A stretch of DNA of 64,000 nt, taken from the NCBI GenBank assembly GCA_964345005.1, contig CAYFPQ010000005.1, positions 18,052-82,051 on the forward strand. Direction: 5' to 3'. Shown here one piece after another: positions 52,687-60,358 of the stretch. The notes under the pieces were generated by a model. The model had not been told where the DNA came from. It made no database searches and saw only the letters and a list, made by a program, of their open reading frames with translations. This DNA is from JABMPJ01 sp964345005 (GTDB lineage Bacteria > Verrucomicrobiota > Kiritimatiellia > UBA8416 > JABMPJ01). Every line of letters starts with the position of its first letter. Position 1 is the stretch's first letter. The translations under genes and the position numbers were made by a program.

Positions 52687-53460
52687 ATGTTGGCGATAGA
52701 AAGACAACGTGCGATTCTCTCAAAGCTGGCCCGGGAGGGGAGCGTGAGAGTGGCCGGGCTGGCTGAGCAGTTCGAGGTTACCGAGGAAACGATTCGGCGC
52801 GATCTGGGCAAGCTGGAACGCCAGGGGAAGATCGTGCGGAGCCACGGCGGTGCACTGCTGGCGGAGCCGGAGGAGTCGCTTCGGCCCTTTGCATGGCGCG
52901 AGGGCGCCTACGGCCGTGAGAAAGCAGCCATTGGCGAAGTCGCCGTCTCGCGCATCGGCGTAGGGGACCGTATCTTTCTCGATGCCAGCACCACATGCTG
53001 GCACATGGCCAAGCGGTTGGAGGATCGGCCGTTGACCGTCGTTACAAATTCTCTGCAGATCCCTGTGGCGCTGTCCGGTCACAGCCAGGTCGATGTGCAT
53101 GTGTTAGGTGGACGCCTGGGAAAGAAGTCGCTTTCCTTTATAGGCCCAACCGCGGAAGCTCAGATCCAACAGTACCACGTCGATAAGCTATTTCTTTCCT
53201 GCAAAGGCGCGGACCTTCATCGCGGCATCAGTGACGTGACGGAGACGCAGGCCCACCTTCGGCGAATCATGCTGGAGTGCGCGGACCGTAAGTACCTCTT
53301 GGTCGACCACAGCAAATTCGGCATCCAGTCACTTGCTTATATCTGCGACATGTCGGCGTTCGATGAAGTCATAACGGATAATGGCACGGACCGGAAGATC
53401 ATCGACGACGTCCGGGGGATGGGGGTTGAGACTACCGTAGTCCCGGTTGAGGAAGAATGA
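52687..53460 (+). CDS. DeoR/GlpR-family transcriptional regulator
   Basis: A 257-residue DeoR-family repressor: helix-turn-helix (EGSVRVAGLAEQFEVTEETI then RRDLGKLERQGKIVRSHGGALL) and a ribose-isomerase-like effector domain (IFLDASTTCWHMAKRL, VVTNSLQIPVALS, VHVLGGRL, FLSCKGADLHRGISD, LLVDHSKFG). These regulators usually sense a phosphorylated sugar. It is flanked by the divergent PHP-dehydrogenase operon and the downstream kinase, its likely targets. The start is set at ATG 52687 where homology begins; the longer frame to 52573 includes the promoter. Confidence 0.9.
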   Translation: MLAIERQRAILSKLAREGSVRVAGLAEQFEVTEETIRRDLGKLERQGKIVRSHGGALLAEPEESLRPFAWREGAYGREKAAIGEVAVSRIGVGDRIFLDASTTCWHMAKRLEDRPLTVVTNSLQIPVALSGHSQVDVHVLGGRLGKKSLSFIGPTAEAQIQQYHVDKLFLSCKGADLHRGISDVTETQAHLRRIMLECADRKYLLVDHSKFGIQSLAYICDMSAFDEVITDNGTDRKIIDDVRGMGVETTVVPVEEE

Positions 53461-53463
53461 CGA

Positions 53464-53648
53464 AAGACCCAAGCACCCAAAGACCCAAGGAATGCCGAGA
53501 TCCGAGATACCCAAACCCGAACGCTTAGACCTGGGAGAGGTCTGATGACGGACGAGAGATGTGGCGCTGATGCTCGGGCGGCTACTGTCTTGGCCTTTGG
53601 ATTTCGGATTTCGGGTTTCCTTGGGTGTTTGGGTATTTGGGCATTCCG
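53464..53648. repeat. imperfect palindrome of 'gacccaagcaccca' words
   Basis: Left half (53464-53522): agacccaagcacccaaagac, then ccgagatccgagatacccaa. Right half (53590-53648): the reverse-complement style tttcggatttcgggtttcct and tgggtgtttgggtatttggg. The two halves match as inverted copies around a 67-base centre. It fills the 215-base gap between the DeoR gene and the kinase. Confidence 0.75.
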
Positions 53649-53675
53649 TCATTGAAGAAGGGTAAGGGATTGATC

Positions 53676-55166
53676 ATGCAGACAGTCGCATCGAGTGTTT
53701 TTCTTGCGGTGGACATCGGGGCTTCGAGTGGTCGCGTTATGGCAGCGCTGTTCGATGGTACGGCGATCAAGCTGGAGGAGGTACACCGCTTCCACAACGG
53801 CGCGGACCAGATTGATGGCTCGTACCGATGGGATATCCATGCGCGTTTCGATGCGATCAAGGAGGGCCTTGCCAAGGCCGCTCGGCAGTACGGCGATGCG
53901 ATTGTCAGCATCGGCGTCGACACGTGGGGGGTAGACTACGGCCTTTTCGACAAGGACGGCAACCTGCTGGATTTGCCGTTCGCCTACCGCGATTCACGGA
54001 CCAACGGCATGGAAGAGGAGGCGTGCAAGCGCGTTCCGCGCGAGAAGATCTACGAGACGACAGGCATCCAGTTCATGTTCTTCAACACGCTGAATCAGCT
54101 TATGTCCGAAGTTGTCACCGATCGTTTCGAGCTGAAACAGGCCGACCGGCTGCTCTTTACACCGGACTTGATCAACTACTGGCTTTGCGGCGTGGCCACG
54201 AACGAGTATACGATCGCCAGCACCTCGCAGCTGTTGGATGTCCGTGCCCGTGATTGGGCCACCGAGATGCTGAACGAGCTTGGAATCCCAACCGCACCAC
54301 TGGGCGATATCACGCAGCCGGGCAGCAAACTGGGCGCGATTCTACCTGCTGTGGCTGAGCAGACCGGTCTTTCGGCCGATGTTATGGTGGTAGCGGTCGG
54401 CAGCCATGACACCGCGTCCGCGGTGGCAGCCGTTCCTGCGGAGACGCCAGATCATGCCTATCTCAGCTCGGGCACGTGGTCGCTGATGGGCGTTGAGTCG
54501 GACGATCCTGTGGTCAGCGAGAAGAGCTACGAGTATGGGTTCACGAACGAGGGCGGCCTTGAAGGCACCATTCGCGTCCTTAAGAACATCACGGGGCTAT
54601 GGCTGGTGCAGGAATGCCGCCGCAATTGGGCCGAGGCGGGCGAAGACGTCAGCTTCACGGATATGGAGAAAGAAGCCCGGGGTGCGACGCCGTTTCAGTC
54701 GTTCATCAATCCGGACGATGTGTGCTTTGCTGAGCCGTGCGATATGCCCAACGTGATCCGCGCCTACTGCAAGAAGACAGGTCAGCCTGTTCCGGAAACA
54801 AAGGGCGCCATCATCCGCACTGCCGTAGAAAGCTTGGCATTTCGGTACAAGTCGGTCTTCGGCATGCTCCAGGATCTGACCGGTCGCCGACTAGATGTGC
54901 TTCACATCGTGGGTGGCGGTGTGCAGGATCGCCTGCTCAACCAGCTTACCGCGAACGCGCTCGGACGCAGGGTCATCACGGGACCGGTCGAAGCCACCGC
55001 CACCGGCAACGTGCTGGCACAGCTCATCGCGGCGAAGCGGATCGCCTCGCTTGACGAGGGGCGGGATATCGTCCGAGCCTCCTTCGAGACGACGGTCTAC
55101 GAACCGGCCGACAGACAAGACTACGAGTCCGCCTACGTCCGCTACCACGAGATCACGGGAGCGTAA
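53676..55166 (+). CDS. rhamnulokinase-like FGGY sugar kinase
   Basis: A 496-residue FGGY kinase close in length to RhaB. N-terminal phosphate loop VDIGASSGRVMAALFDG, substrate segment VDTWGVDYGLFDKDGNLLD and AYRDSRTNG, C-terminal SSGTWSLMG and HIVGGGVQDRLLNQLTANAL are all RhaB-like. It should phosphorylate a ketose such as L-rhamnulose at O1, but no rhamnose isomerase or rhamnulose-1-phosphate aldolase is in the window, so the true ketose may differ. GAAGGGTAAGGG upstream of ATG 53676 supports this start; the longer frame runs into the repeat. Confidence 0.88.
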   Translation: MQTVASSVFLAVDIGASSGRVMAALFDGTAIKLEEVHRFHNGADQIDGSYRWDIHARFDAIKEGLAKAARQYGDAIVSIGVDTWGVDYGLFDKDGNLLDLPFAYRDSRTNGMEEEACKRVPREKIYETTGIQFMFFNTLNQLMSEVVTDRFELKQADRLLFTPDLINYWLCGVATNEYTIASTSQLLDVRARDWATEMLNELGIPTAPLGDITQPGSKLGAILPAVAEQTGLSADVMVVAVGSHDTASAVAAVPAETPDHAYLSSGTWSLMGVESDDPVVSEKSYEYGFTNEGGLEGTIRVLKNITGLWLVQECRRNWAEAGEDVSFTDMEKEARGATPFQSFINPDDVCFAEPCDMPNVIRAYCKKTGQPVPETKGAIIRTAVESLAFRYKSVFGMLQDLTGRRLDVLHIVGGGVQDRLLNQLTANALGRRVITGPVEATATGNVLAQLIAAKRIASLDEGRDIVRASFETTVYEPADRQDYESAYVRYHEITGA

Positions 55167-55292
55167 TCCGCCTCCAGGCGCCTTGCTGTGCTGTCGGAAT
55201 CGGCCGCCCTGGTCGAGTAGCTCGACCTTGTCCCGAGCGATATCGCCTTCGATGCGGCGTTCGCGGAGAGACAGCGGCGGGAAACAGGCTGG

Positions 55293-55520
55293 TCAGGGAT
55301 TTCTGAAAGGATCGAGCAGTTCCTCAAGGCCGTTGGCCTTGATCACGTACAGGGTCTGCATCAGCTCGCCCAGCTTGCCCTTGGGTACGCCCTTGTTGAC
55401 GAACCAGACAACGTAGGGCTCGGGAAGATCGACTAGTACGGTGCCCTTGTACTTGCCGAACGGCATGCGCCAGTTGGCCAGCCGCACCAGGTCGTCCGGA
55501 TTGCCATCGACGGTGTGCAT
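55293..55520 (-). CDS. DUF3820-family small protein
   Basis: A 75-residue protein with the DUF3820 core MPFGKYKGTVLVDLPEPYVV and WFVNKGVPKGKLGELMQTLY. Family members are small, conserved and of unclear function, some compared to nuclease-associated or virulence-regulator proteins. It is a single minus-strand gene between the kinase and the methionine-synthase cluster. The 126 bases between it and the kinase (55167-55292) show nothing recognisable. Confidence 0.85.
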   Translation of the reverse strand: MHTVDGNPDDLVRLANWRMPFGKYKGTVLVDLPEPYVVWFVNKGVPKGKLGELMQTLYVIKANGLEELLDPFRNP

Positions 55521-55548
55521 GAAGCACTATTATCTAATCGATCGATGA

Positions 55549-55631
55549 TGAGGAGCAGAAAGGGCAGGGACGGAGAAAGGGGGGGATATGAGAAGGTGGG
55601 ACACTTCCCCTTGCCCGTGCTTGACTCCTCA
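55549..55631. repeat. imperfect inverted repeat in the leader of the folate-methyltransferase gene
   Basis: tgaggag (55549-55555) with ctcctca (55625-55631) forms the outer arms; inner purine-rich agaaagggcaggg partly pairs with cttgcccgtgctt. It may be another repeat family member or a leader hairpin. I see no cobalamin or SAM riboswitch consensus in the 174-base gap. Confidence 0.4.
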
Positions 55632-55694
55632 GATGGCTTACCGTAGCGTTCCCGAACTGCCCACAAAGGGCGAACACCATAATAGGAGTTGGTC

Positions 55695-56714
55695 ATGCAG
55701 GTTGAGACGTTTATAGCTGTTGGCGAGAATATCCATTGCACAAGAATCTACAAGGTTGGCGGTAAGTTTGCCAAAGAGCAGGCGGACGGAAGCTGGGCGG
55801 TCTGTTATCGCGCGGGTGATGAGGCGCGCACACTGCCAATCCCTAACGTATTCGTCGGTGGTGGCGATTGGGAAAACGGCAAGGTCAAGCACTGTGCCGT
55901 GGCCATCTGGCAGGGCGTCTATGGCGAGGGCGATGCACAGGCGGCAGGCATCGACTACATTCAACAACTAGCCAAGCGCCAGGAAGCATCAGGCGCGTCC
56001 TATCTCGATATCAATGTCGACGAGTTCAGCACGGACGTGGAAGAACGTGTGAAACTCATGAAGTGGACCGTCGATATTGCACAGGGCGCTGTGTCGATCC
56101 CGATGAGCATCGACTCCTCCAACGAGGATATTCTCAAGGCCGGACTGGAAGCGTGTGACACGGAGCGTGGTCGTCCGATGGTGAACTCGGTATCGCTCGA
56201 GCGCCAGGATGCGATCGCCGTGGCTGCCGAGCACAATGCGGTCGTGATTGCCTCCGCTGCAGGCGAAGAAGGGCTGCCGGCGAACACTGACGAACGCATG
56301 GAAAACCTGGATCGGCTGATCCCCATGCTGAAGGAAGCCGGTTTCGGCGATGCTGATCTCCACATCGATCCGCTCGTCTTCCCGATTTCCGTCGACGGAA
56401 ATAATGGCAATGGCTTCCTCGACGCCGTAGCCATGATCCGCGAGAAATTCGGTTCCGACGTTCACATCGTGGCCGGGCTGAGCAACGTATCGTTCGGTAT
56501 GCCGGGCCGCAAGCTGATCAACCAGGTGTTCACCTACATGGCCGTCGAGAAGGGCGCGGATGGTGGCATCGTTGATCCGATGCAGATCAACGCCGATGTG
56601 CTCAACGGCATGGATCCGGAGGCCGAAGGCTTCAAGCTGGCTCATGACCTACTGACTGGGCAGGACGATTTTGGCATGAACTACATCACGGCCAGCCGTG
56701 AGGGCAAGCTGTAG
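55695..56714 (+). CDS. pterin-binding (methyltetrahydrofolate) methyltransferase module
   Basis: A 339-residue pterin-binding domain protein of the MetH/AcsE class: GASYLDINVDEFSTDVEERV, VSIPMSIDSSNEDILKAGLE, GRPMVNSVSLER, IVAGLSNVSFGMPGRKLINQ and a late DPMQINAD. It corresponds to the folate domain of methionine synthase as a free protein. It has no cobalamin-binding region, so a partner corrinoid protein is required, possibly the MetH at 60355. TAGGAG just before ATG 55695 fixes the start. The homocysteine module follows after 9 bases. Confidence 0.88.
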   Translation: MQVETFIAVGENIHCTRIYKVGGKFAKEQADGSWAVCYRAGDEARTLPIPNVFVGGGDWENGKVKHCAVAIWQGVYGEGDAQAAGIDYIQQLAKRQEASGASYLDINVDEFSTDVEERVKLMKWTVDIAQGAVSIPMSIDSSNEDILKAGLEACDTERGRPMVNSVSLERQDAIAVAAEHNAVVIASAAGEEGLPANTDERMENLDRLIPMLKEAGFGDADLHIDPLVFPISVDGNNGNGFLDAVAMIREKFGSDVHIVAGLSNVSFGMPGRKLINQVFTYMAVEKGADGGIVDPMQINADVLNGMDPEAEGFKLAHDLLTGQDDFGMNYITASREGKL

Positions 56715-56723
56715 GGAGAAGGC

Positions 56724-57611
56724 ATGGAACCATTGCTGCAACGGGTAGCGTCTGGCGAGATTCTCGTCTGCGACGGTGCCATGGGCACGTTCCTGCAAGC
56801 CCGCGGCCTGCAGCCCGGTGAGTGCCCGGAACTGTGGTGTGTGGATCGCCCGGACGATGTGCGGGAGATCCACATCAGCTACCGCGAAGCCGGTAGCGAT
56901 ATCGTCGAGTGCAACTCCTTTGGCGGCACCTCCTATAAGCTGAAGCACTTCGGTCTGGAAGGCACCGTGCACGAGATCAACCTTCGCGCGGCGGAGCTGG
57001 CCAAGCTCGTGGCGAATGGATCACAGTGCGTGCTCGGGAGCATGGGGCCGACGGGCGAGTTCATGGCGCCGCTCGGACTTGCGACGGAAGAGGAGTTCGT
57101 CGCGGCCTTTGCTGAGCAGGCACGCGCGCTCGAAGAGGGTGGGGCAGACCTTGCCATTGTCGAGACGATGACCGCGCTCGAGGAGGCGGCGGCGGCGGTG
57201 AAGGCGATCAAGGCTGAGACCAGTTTGGTTGCCATCGTAAGCTTCACGTTCGACCCTCAGGTCAACGGCGGTTACGCCACGATGATGGGTGTTACGCCCG
57301 AGGCGTTTGCCGAGGCGGCACTTGAGATGGGTGCCGATGTGATCGGCTCCAACTGTGGCACCGGACCGGACGACATGATCAAGATCGTGGCCGCCCTGCG
57401 CGGTGTTGCGCCGGACACGCCCATCATCGCGATGCCGAATGCCGGTATGCCGGTGGTCGAAGACGGCAAAACGGTCTTCAAAGAGACCCCCGAAGAGATG
57501 GCCTCCAAGGTGCCCCTCCTCGTGGAAGCCGGCGCCAACATCATTGGCGGGTGCTGCGGCACGAGCCCGGCACACATTGCCGCGATGAAGGCTGCCATCG
57601 CGAACCTGTAG
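56724..57611 (+). CDS. homocysteine S-methyltransferase domain protein (first copy)
   Basis: A 295-residue Hcy-methyltransferase barrel. Zinc cysteines are in GSNCGTGPDDM and the C-terminal GGCCGTSPAHI; the N-terminal GAMGTFLQARGL and the VECNSFGGTSYKL motif match the MetH N-terminal domain. It would transfer a methyl group to homocysteine, taken from a corrinoid or from S-methyl donors. With the folate module 9 bases upstream it recreates the first two MetH domains as separate proteins. Confidence 0.9.
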   Translation: MEPLLQRVASGEILVCDGAMGTFLQARGLQPGECPELWCVDRPDDVREIHISYREAGSDIVECNSFGGTSYKLKHFGLEGTVHEINLRAAELAKLVANGSQCVLGSMGPTGEFMAPLGLATEEEFVAAFAEQARALEEGGADLAIVETMTALEEAAAAVKAIKAETSLVAIVSFTFDPQVNGGYATMMGVTPEAFAEAALEMGADVIGSNCGTGPDDMIKIVAALRGVAPDTPIIAMPNAGMPVVEDGKTVFKETPEEMASKVPLLVEAGANIIGGCCGTSPAHIAAMKAAIANL

Positions 57612-57652
57612 AAGCACAAGCATACCGCCCACGCGGCGTTGGAGACGGAAAG

Positions 57653-59218
57653 ATGACCAGACCTGTTGCATTGATCATTCGCGATGGCTGGGGACTGAGC
57701 GCAGCAACGGCGGAAGAGGGGAATGCGGTTGCTGCGGCCGATACGCCGAACATAGACAGTTATAAAGCGAAGTGCCCTTGGACGATGCTCGACTGTGCTG
57801 GCGAACCAGTTGGGTTGCCGGATGGTTACCAGGGATCCAGCGAAGTCGGGCACCTGAACATGGGTGCCGGTCGCATCGTCCTGCAGGAGCTGAAGCGGAT
57901 TGACGACGGATTGAAGAGCGGGGAATTGTTCCGGGCAGAGAAGTGGACCGCTCTGGTTGATAACTGGAAGAAGAATGCGAGTCGCCTGCACCTCTTCGGG
58001 CTCCTTCAGGATGAGGGGGTACACGCGCACCAGGAGCACCTGTTCAAGATCATGCGCCGGGCACGCGAGGAGTACCCGGAGGGTGCGATCGTTATTCACC
58101 CGTTTCTCGACGGTCGTGACACGCCGCCGCGTAGCTGTCTGGAGTATATGGCCAAGCTGCGACTCGTGATGGACGAGGTCGGCGGGTGTAGCATCGGAAC
58201 GGTGATGGGGCGCTATTATGCGATGGATCGGTCGGAGAACTGGGCGCTGACCGACCAGGCCTACAACTGCATCGTGGCCTGCGATGGACGACGGGCGGAT
58301 GTGCCAGAGGACTACATCAAGCAATCGTACGATCAGGACCAGACACCCGACGCTACGCCGATGTGCGACGAGTATACGCTGCCTTGCTGCATTGGCGACT
58401 ATGACGGCGTGAAGGATGGCGATTCCATTCTGCACACGAACTACCGCCAGGACCGCGCCATTCAGATGTCGCGCGCATTCTTCGAGTCGGACTATCCCGG
58501 TGCGCTTATGGCCAGGCCGAAAGTCGTATACCTGGGGCTGACCCGTTACTACGACGAGTTTACCGAGTACATGATGGGGCCGATGGGCGGTGGCGGTGGC
58601 ATGCCCCACCTGTTGGGTGAGGTGATGTCACAGGCCGGACTGCGACAACTGCGCATCGCGGAGACGCAAAAGTTCCGTCACGTGACCAGTTTTTTCAATG
58701 GCAAGGCAACCACGCCGTACGGACTCGAAGACCAGGTAGAGATCGAGGGGCGGTTCGACCCGGCGCTGTTTGCAAGCCACCCGGAGATGGACGCCTACAC
58801 GGTGACGGACGCGCTGCTGGAACGATTGAAGGACAATCCTTACGCTTTCATCGCAGTCAACTATGCCAACTGCGACATGGTTGGCCATACCGGCGATTTC
58901 GATGCCGCGAAGCGGGCAACCGAGGTGGTCGATGAGTGTGTCGGCAAGGTGGTCGCGCGTTTGTTGGAGCTCGATGCGCACATCCTGATTACCGCGGACC
59001 ACGGCAATTCCGAAGAGATGATAGACCGCCAAACCGGACTGGTGAAGACGAGCCACACACTGAACCCTGTCGACGCCATTTATGTTGCCAACGATGGCGG
59101 GGATCGCATGTTGATCGAACGGGGCAAGTTGGCCGACATCGCCCCCACTGTGCTTTACCTGCTTGGCCTCGATGTTCCTTCCGAAATGACGGCGGAGAAC
59201 CTGTTTGCGGATGTATAG
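57653..59218 (+). CDS. gpmI: 2,3-bisphosphoglycerate-independent phosphoglycerate mutase
   Basis: A 521-residue alkaline-phosphatase-superfamily enzyme interconverting 3- and 2-phosphoglycerate. Metal ligands and nucleophile are in the N-terminal IIRDGWG and GSSEVGHLNMGAGR (Ser63); the phosphotransferase insert has HPFLDGRDTPPRS and GRYYAMDR; the final metal site is ITADHGNSE and KTSHTLNPV. Length is normal. GACGGAAAG precedes ATG 57653. It interrupts the methionine-synthase genes, 41 bases after the first homocysteine module, and probably shares their transcript. Confidence 0.95.
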   Translation: MTRPVALIIRDGWGLSAATAEEGNAVAAADTPNIDSYKAKCPWTMLDCAGEPVGLPDGYQGSSEVGHLNMGAGRIVLQELKRIDDGLKSGELFRAEKWTALVDNWKKNASRLHLFGLLQDEGVHAHQEHLFKIMRRAREEYPEGAIVIHPFLDGRDTPPRSCLEYMAKLRLVMDEVGGCSIGTVMGRYYAMDRSENWALTDQAYNCIVACDGRRADVPEDYIKQSYDQDQTPDATPMCDEYTLPCCIGDYDGVKDGDSILHTNYRQDRAIQMSRAFFESDYPGALMARPKVVYLGLTRYYDEFTEYMMGPMGGGGGMPHLLGEVMSQAGLRQLRIAETQKFRHVTSFFNGKATTPYGLEDQVEIEGRFDPALFASHPEMDAYTVTDALLERLKDNPYAFIAVNYANCDMVGHTGDFDAAKRATEVVDECVGKVVARLLELDAHILITADHGNSEEMIDRQTGLVKTSHTLNPVDAIYVANDGGDRMLIERGKLADIAPTVLYLLGLDVPSEMTAENLFADV

Positions 59219-59219
59219 G

Positions 59220-59391
59220 TTCAACGTCCAACAGCCAACCGCCGGAGCGAAGCGGAGACAGGCGAAGCCAACGAATATCCAACGCCCAAGTGCGTGGAAA
59301 GAGAATGGCGTGATCGAAGGACGCACACGTTCGCAGATCACTCTCACTTGAATGTTGGGAGTTCCTTGTTGGCTGTTGGATATTCAATTCG
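59220..59391. repeat. imperfect palindrome of 'tatccaacagccaac' words
   Basis: Left half (59220-59290): tcaacgtccaacagccaacc, gccggagcgaagcggagaca, gaatatccaacgcccaag. Right half (59347-59391): cttgaatgttgggagttcct then tgttggctgttggatattca, the inverted version. It fills most of the 207-base gap between gpmI and the second homocysteine module; similar strings are familiar from related genomes (from memory). Confidence 0.75.
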
Positions 59392-59425
59392 AGCTTCTGC
59401 TCTGCCACTGGACTAAGGTACAAGA

Positions 59426-60358
59426 ATGTTTCGTATGGACTTGGGCGAGCATCCACTCCTGATTGTCGACGGTGCCTGCGGCACAAACCTGCAGGAGATG
59501 GAGATTCCCGCATCCGCGTGGGATGATAAGGAGGGGTGCAACGAGTACCTCAACCTGACGGCGCCCGACGTCATCCAGGCCCTGCATCGTTCCTTCATCG
59601 ATGCCGGGGCGATGATCCTTGAGACCAATACGTTTGGCGCATCACGCATTGTGCTGGCCGAGTACGCGCTCGAGGAACAGGTTGATGCCATCAACGCGGC
59701 GGCCGTAGCCCATGCGCGCGCCGCCATCGGTGAGCTGTCGGGCCGTTACGTTGCGGGGTCGCTCGGTCCCTCGACCAAGCTGCCTTCGCTCGGACACATC
59801 GGCTATGACGAGATGTATGCCGCCTATGACGAGCAGCTTCGCTCCCTGATAGGGGCAGGCGTGGATCTTCTTATCGTTGAGACCGGTCAGGATATGCTCC
59901 AAATGAAGATCGCTCTCGTGGCCGCGTTTGACGTGATGAGAGAGCTGGATGTCGATCTGCCTGTCATGGCCTCGATTACGATCGAGCGGACGGGCACCAT
60001 GTTGGTTGGGTCGGACATCGCCGCTGCCGTTGCCACACTCGAGCCCTTTCCGCTCTTCTCGTTGGGCCTGAACTGCGCAACGGGTCCGTCAGACATGATT
60101 TCGCACATCCGCTACCTCGGCCATCACTGGCCGCGGCGGATCTCCTGCATTCCCAACCAGGGGCTGCCGGAGGTAGTGGATGGCAAGACGGTCTATCCGC
60201 TCAGCCCCGATGAGTATGCCGAGCATATGAAGCACTTCGTGAAGGACTTCGGTGTGAGCATCGTCGGGGGGTGCTGCGGCACAACGCCCGCGCACATTCG
60301 CGCGCTCGTGGCCGCGCTGGCCGATGTTAAACCGGGCGATAGAGAGGTCTCGGTATGA
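59426..60358 (+). CDS. homocysteine-binding subunit of split methionine synthase (second copy)
   Basis: A 310-residue Hcy-methyltransferase domain close to the N-terminal domain of MetH: VDGACGTNLQEMEIP, ILETNTFGASRIVLAEY, VAGSLGPSTKLPSLGHIGYD, LGLNCATGPSDM and GGCCGTTPAHIRAL with the zinc cysteines. Its stop overlaps the start of the remaining MetH domains by 4 bases, so a normal four-domain MetH has been split after the first domain. It is more MetH-like (GPSTK, IGYDEMYAAYDEQ) than the copy at 56724. Confidence 0.92.
   Translation: MFRMDLGEHPLLIVDGACGTNLQEMEIPASAWDDKEGCNEYLNLTAPDVIQALHRSFIDAGAMILETNTFGASRIVLAEYALEEQVDAINAAAVAHARAAIGELSGRYVAGSLGPSTKLPSLGHIGYDEMYAAYDEQLRSLIGAGVDLLIVETGQDMLQMKIALVAAFDVMRELDVDLPVMASITIERTGTMLVGSDIAAAVATLEPFPLFSLGLNCATGPSDMISHIRYLGHHWPRRISCIPNQGLPEVVDGKTVYPLSPDEYAEHMKHFVKDFGVSIVGGCCGTTPAHIRALVAALADVKPGDREVSV

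Noticed and set aside
53625..53675. Longer N-terminus for the rhamnulokinase-like kinase
   Set aside because: It lies in the repeat region; ATG 53676 has a good ribosome binding site and the kinase phosphate loop follows about 10 residues later.
55521..55694. Cobalamin riboswitch before the methyltransferase module
   Set aside because: None of the conserved B12-box elements is visible; only a purine-rich imperfect inverted repeat is seen.
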